From NCBI GenBank assembly GCA_017456765.1, contig JAFTIR010000032.1, positions 1-33,855 on the forward strand: a DNA stretch of 33,855 bases, given 5' to 3'. The DNA is from Clostridia bacterium (GTDB lineage: Bacteria; Bacillota; Clostridia; Oscillospirales; CAG-382). Both the position numbers and the translations under genes were made by a program. Below, one piece after another: positions 31,183-33,855 of the stretch (position 1 is its first letter; the number at the start of each line of letters is the position of its first letter). The notes beneath the pieces were generated by a model. That model was not told the DNA's origin. It ran no database searches and saw nothing but the letters and a program-made list of their open reading frames with translations.

Positions 31183-33177
31183 ATGAACTTTCTTCCTCAA
31201 AGACAGGTACACCTTGACTTCCATACCTCAGAAGCTGTTGACGGTATCGGTTCGAGATTTGATAAAAAGCAGTTTCAGAGCTGCCTTAAAAAAGGACATG
31301 TAAATTCAATTACACTTTTTGCAAAGTGTCATCACGGTTGGGCATATTTCCCAAGTGAAGAAAATGAAATTCACCCGGGTCTTCATGGCTTTGACCTTCT
31401 CTCTGCGCAGATTGAGGCGTGCCGTGAAATAGGTGTGCAGACGCCCCTTTACATATCCGCAGGCTTTGACCAGAAATATATTGTTGAGCATCCCGAAGCC
31501 CTTGTTACATGGCACTGGGGAGAGACTCTTCCCGAAACTGCGGTGAATGAGAAAGGACATAAGTATTTTACCGATAAGGACGGCTTCCGCCTTATCTGCT
31601 TTAATTCTCCGTATCTTGATGTTCTAAAAAAGCAGGTTGAGGAGGTTGTCCGCAAGTTTATGCCTGTTGGCATTTTTCTTGACATTGTAGCACCGAGACT
31701 TTGCTATTGTAAATACTGTAAGGCAGAAGTTGAAAAGCTGGGACTTGATTCCTCTGACCCCGAAAATTACTGGGCAATTTCCGAATCGACTTATAAAAAG
31801 TATTATGAAACAGTAAACAACGCGGCGCGTGCAATAAAGCCGGACATCAGGATTTTCCATAACGGCGGACATATCGCCTGCGGCAAACGCTCTCAAGCCT
31901 TTGCAAATACACACCTTGAGCTTGAAAGCCTCCCAACCGGCGGTTGGGGATATGACCATTTCCCAAAGAGTGCAAAGTATGTAAAGAACCTCGGTATGGA
32001 TTATCTTGGCATGACGGGTAAATTCCACGGAACATGGGGAGAATTCGGCGGCTTCAAGCATCCCAACGCCTTGAAGTACGAAATAGCCCTCAGCCTTGCA
32101 AATGGTGCAAAGTGTTCTGTCGGCGACCAGATGCACCCGTACGGATTTCTTGACGATGCTACGTATGAGCTTATAGGCGAAGCCTTTGCAGAAGCTGAAA
32201 AGGTAGAAGAATACTGCTACGATATTGATGTTGTAGCCCAGATTGGTATTTTGGAAAAGGAAGAATTTGTAAGATGTGACCATTCGGGAACACTTTCCGA
32301 TGTGGGTGCAAACAGAATAATGCTTGAGGGTAAATACCTTTTTGAAAATCTTGATACCGGGTGTGACTTTTCAAAGTATAAGCTCATTATTCTTCCCGAT
32401 TCCATAAAGGTTACGGGAGAATTAAAGGCAAGACTTCAGGAATATGTAAAAAACGGCGGTAAAGTGCTTTGCAGCGGCGAGTCGGGTACTGATGAAAACG
32501 GAGAGCTTGTGTTTGACCTCGGTGTCAGATTTGTTGGTAAGAGCAGTGTCAAGCCCTCATATTACCACCCCGACTATAATGCACTCGGACTTTCTTCTTC
32601 AAGCTATGTAATGTATAACGATAAGTATGATGTTGAGCTTTGTGGTGGAAAGGTACTAGGCTATGTCCGTGATTCACTATTTAACAGAGCACCCGAGCAT
32701 TTCTGCTCACACCGTCATACTCCCTACAAAATGGAAGACTGCGCGCCAGGCGTTGTAATCGGTAAGGACGGCGGATATATTGCATGGGAAATCTTTGCGG
32801 AATATGCAGAAATCGGAAGTATTGTACTTAAGGATACAGTAATTCATGCAATCGATGAAATCCTCGGAGAAGACAAGGTACTTTTCACGAATCTTCCCTC
32901 AGGTGCGGTTGTTACATTTAATGAGCAGAAGAATGATAACAGATTTGTTCTTCATGCACTCTATGCTGCTCCCGTTGTAAGAGGCAGAAATACACAGATT
33001 ATTGAGGACCTCGTTCCCCTTTATAACAGTGAGTTTGAAATTGCGACAGAAAAGAAAATCAAAAACGTAAGGCTTGTTCCTCAGAATAAGAATATTGATT
33101 TTACAGAAAAGGACGGCAGAGTTTGCTTTAAGATAGACGAGTTTACCTGCAGCCAGCTTGTTGTACTTGAGTATTAA
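31183..33177 (+). CDS. GHL6/GH42-like glycoside hydrolase with trimerisation-like domain
   Basis: The 664-residue protein resembles the GHL6 and beta-galactosidase-trimerisation group that includes GH42 and GH151 (alpha-L-fucosidase) enzymes. Residues 1-340 form a TIM-barrel-like part with TLFAKCHHGWAY, VTWHWGE, GIFLDI followed by CYCKYCK, and MTGKFHGTWGEFGG. Residues about 365-500 resemble the trimerisation domain (KLIILPDSIKVTGEL, YVKNGGKVL), and a small beta domain ends the protein. There is no signal peptide, so it would act on imported sugars in the cytoplasm. AAGGAGAC lies 7 bases before the ATG at 31183. No transporter or sugar regulator is adjacent. Catalytic residues and substrate cannot be fixed from sequence alone; fucoside and galactoside hydrolysis are both possible. 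Confidence 0.75.
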   Translation: MNFLPQRQVHLDFHTSEAVDGIGSRFDKKQFQSCLKKGHVNSITLFAKCHHGWAYFPSEENEIHPGLHGFDLLSAQIEACREIGVQTPLYISAGFDQKYIVEHPEALVTWHWGETLPETAVNEKGHKYFTDKDGFRLICFNSPYLDVLKKQVEEVVRKFMPVGIFLDIVAPRLCYCKYCKAEVEKLGLDSSDPENYWAISESTYKKYYETVNNAARAIKPDIRIFHNGGHIACGKRSQAFANTHLELESLPTGGWGYDHFPKSAKYVKNLGMDYLGMTGKFHGTWGEFGGFKHPNALKYEIALSLANGAKCSVGDQMHPYGFLDDATYELIGEAFAEAEKVEEYCYDIDVVAQIGILEKEEFVRCDHSGTLSDVGANRIMLEGKYLFENLDTGCDFSKYKLIILPDSIKVTGELKARLQEYVKNGGKVLCSGESGTDENGELVFDLGVRFVGKSSVKPSYYHPDYNALGLSSSSYVMYNDKYDVELCGGKVLGYVRDSLFNRAPEHFCSHRHTPYKMEDCAPGVVIGKDGGYIAWEIFAEYAEIGSIVLKDTVIHAIDEILGEDKVLFTNLPSGAVVTFNEQKNDNRFVLHALYAAPVVRGRNTQIIEDLVPLYNSEFEIATEKKIKNVRLVPQNKNIDFTEKDGRVCFKIDEFTCSQLVVLEY

Positions 33178-33183
33178 AATGAG

Positions 33184-33211
33184 AAAAAGCACCCATCAGG
33201 GTGCTTTTTTT
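33184..33211. terminator. Bidirectional terminator between glycoside hydrolase and CotF-like gene
   Basis: AAAAAGCACCC and GGGTGCTTTTT form a perfect 11-bp stem with an ATCA loop, followed by more T. Its right end touches the stop codon of the convergent CotF-like gene. Confidence 0.9.
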
Positions 33212-33659
33212 AATACATATTGTTTGCCGCCATGTAGTCGTAAATCATCTTGCCGTGGGTCTGCTCCTGCTTCTGAATTGAATTCAGATAGTTTCTTGCG
33301 TTTTCGTCTGTAAATTCAAAAATGCAGGTGTCGTAGAGCTTTGAAACTTCCTTTTCGCCCGAAAGTACGTCGGTGCAGAGGTAACAGTCCTCTTTTTTGT
33401 CGGGAGTTTCGCTTGTGTGGAAGGCAGAGAAGGTGGGCATTGCCTGATTATTTCCGCCTTGTGTCTGGGGAACAGTGCCTGTTTCAAGCTGACAAAGCCC
33501 GTTCAGATGATTGCTTTCGTGCTGTGCAAGCTCTGTGAAAAGGTTCTTTAACTGTGGGTCCTTTGCACAGGCAGAGTGCTTTGTATACTTGTCGATACAA
33601 AGCTGTTCCTGATCCGTTAAGTCCTTTAAAAGACTCATTTCTTTTTGTGTAAGAGTCAT
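33210..33659 (-). CDS. CotF-like ferritin-fold spore coat protein
   Basis: The 149-residue protein has two helical halves: LLKDLTDQEQLCIDKYTKH with AQHESNHLN, and CYLCTDVLSGEKEVSKLYDTC with QKQEQTHGKMIYDYM. The E/H pattern and Coat F-type second half match CotF-related coat proteins, which share a ferritin-like helical bundle. They are made in the mother cell and deposited on the spore. The central linker is Gln/Gly/Pro-rich (about 62-80). GAGGTGA lies 6 bases before ATG but sits inside a perfect hairpin with a following U run, so translation or transcription is probably controlled. Function beyond the coat is unknown. Confidence 0.85.
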   Translation of the reverse strand: MTLTQKEMSLLKDLTDQEQLCIDKYTKHSACAKDPQLKNLFTELAQHESNHLNGLCQLETGTVPQTQGGNNQAMPTFSAFHTSETPDKKEDCYLCTDVLSGEKEVSKLYDTCIFEFTDENARNYLNSIQKQEQTHGKMIYDYMAANNMY

Positions 33660-33697
33660 AAAAAATCACCTCGACAGTATTATTACCGTCGAGGTGA
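33660..33697 (-). promoter_or_regulatory. Hairpin with U run masking the CotF-like ribosome site
   Basis: TCACCTCGAC (33666-33675) and GTCGAGGTGA (33688-33697) are perfect 10-base complements around a 12-base loop. On the minus-strand mRNA the 3' arm contains the Shine-Dalgarno sequence GAGGTGA, and six U residues follow directly before the AUG. The structure could block the ribosome site, act as a terminator/attenuator, or both. If transcription started within the loop, the hairpin would be absent. Confidence 0.7.
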
Positions 33698-33734
33698 AAT
33701 GCTATTCAGAATCGGTTAAATTTTCAGATTTCGG

Positions 33735-33854
33735 TTAAGATCTTGCGCTAAAGAGTAATCTGCCGTCTATCGTATAATATCTGAAGGATACAGCGGTGAT
33801 TTCCGGACATTCATTTTGCAAAATACCGACATTGTTTTTTGCCAATTCTTCAAC
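33735..33854 (-). CDS. 3' end of an unidentified minus-strand gene
   Basis: The frame is open from the right edge to a TAA at 33735 and gives the last 39 residues of a protein (ending ...YYTIDGRLLFSARS). The sequence has a plausible strand-turn-strand look (ITAVSFRYYTIDGRLLFS), and the other two minus-strand frames contain stops. It is too short to identify. It ends 75 bases upstream of the CotF-like start on the same strand, with no terminator other than the CotF leader hairpin between, so the two could be co-transcribed. Confidence 0.55.
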   Translation of the reverse strand, partial: VEELAKNNVGILQNECPEITAVSFRYYTIDGRLLFSARS

Positions 33855-33855
33855 A

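Noticed and set aside
31624..32283. 219-codon minus-strand open frame opposite the glycoside hydrolase
   Set aside because: It reads antisense through a convincing glycoside hydrolase, its translation is Cys/Phe-rich with no domain, and it has no start signals.
33678..33715. SigG-like promoter (GAATA and AATAATA, 18 bases apart) overlapping the CotF hairpin
   Set aside because: The implied start falls at the ribosome site itself, leaving no leader, and the -10 match is imperfect. Kept only as a reason why the hairpin might not be transcribed.

Overview
The window comes from a low-to-moderate GC, endospore-forming Firmicute of class Clostridia. The evidence is a Gram-positive PolC replicase, an uninterrupted sigK that still has its pro-sequence, SpoIIE, a Spo0A-type DNA-binding protein, a YaaH/SleL-type spore cortex hydrolase and a CotF-like coat protein. 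Consensus SigA promoters, AGGAGG-like ribosome binding sites and U-tailed terminators fit this. SLH-anchored proteins built from InlB B-type repeats suggest an S-layer-bearing, probably gut-associated lineage. The genus cannot be read from the sequence. No rRNA, tRNA, CRISPR array, transposase or integrase was found.

Layout. Positions 3-8231 hold two giant secreted repeat proteins. The first is cut by the left edge, shows fresh tandem duplication and has ribosomal-protein-like lysine codon use. The second has a signal peptide, three SLH domains and eleven B-repeats. A RecB-like nuclease/XPD-like helicase fusion follows (8367-10772). It converges on a leftward block of rseP-ispG-polC (17445-10817), with a DUF815 AAA ATPase upstream. 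Next on the minus strand are a small SHOCT-domain membrane protein behind a long structured leader RNA (19200-19425), and rodA with an unusually long N-terminal tail. An unknown single-pass membrane protein diverges from rodA. From about 21.8 to 33.7 kb many genes are sporulation-related: spoIIE with a Spo0A box and a 21-bp-spaced promoter, rpmE, a receiver-less Spo0A C-domain protein, a large unrecognised protein resembling a degenerate STAND NTPase, a ribbon-helix-helix regulator divergent from a two-gene membrane/zinc-ribbon operon, sigK divergent from yaaH/sleL, a GHL6/GH42-like glycoside hydrolase, and a CotF-like gene whose ribosome binding site lies inside a perfect hairpin. The last 120 bases hold the 3' end of another minus-strand gene.

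How the parts fit. Cell-envelope functions (surface repeat proteins, RodA, RseP, isoprenoid precursor synthesis by IspG) and sporulation functions (SpoIIE, SigK, coat and cortex proteins, Spo0A-like regulator) dominate. Most convergent gene pairs share one bidirectional terminator, so operons here are short. The items most worth following up are the leader RNA, the receiver-less Spo0A protein and its neighbour, the CotF hairpin, the doubled clamp-binding motif of PolC, and the promoter-bracketing inverted repeat near the ribbon-helix-helix gene.
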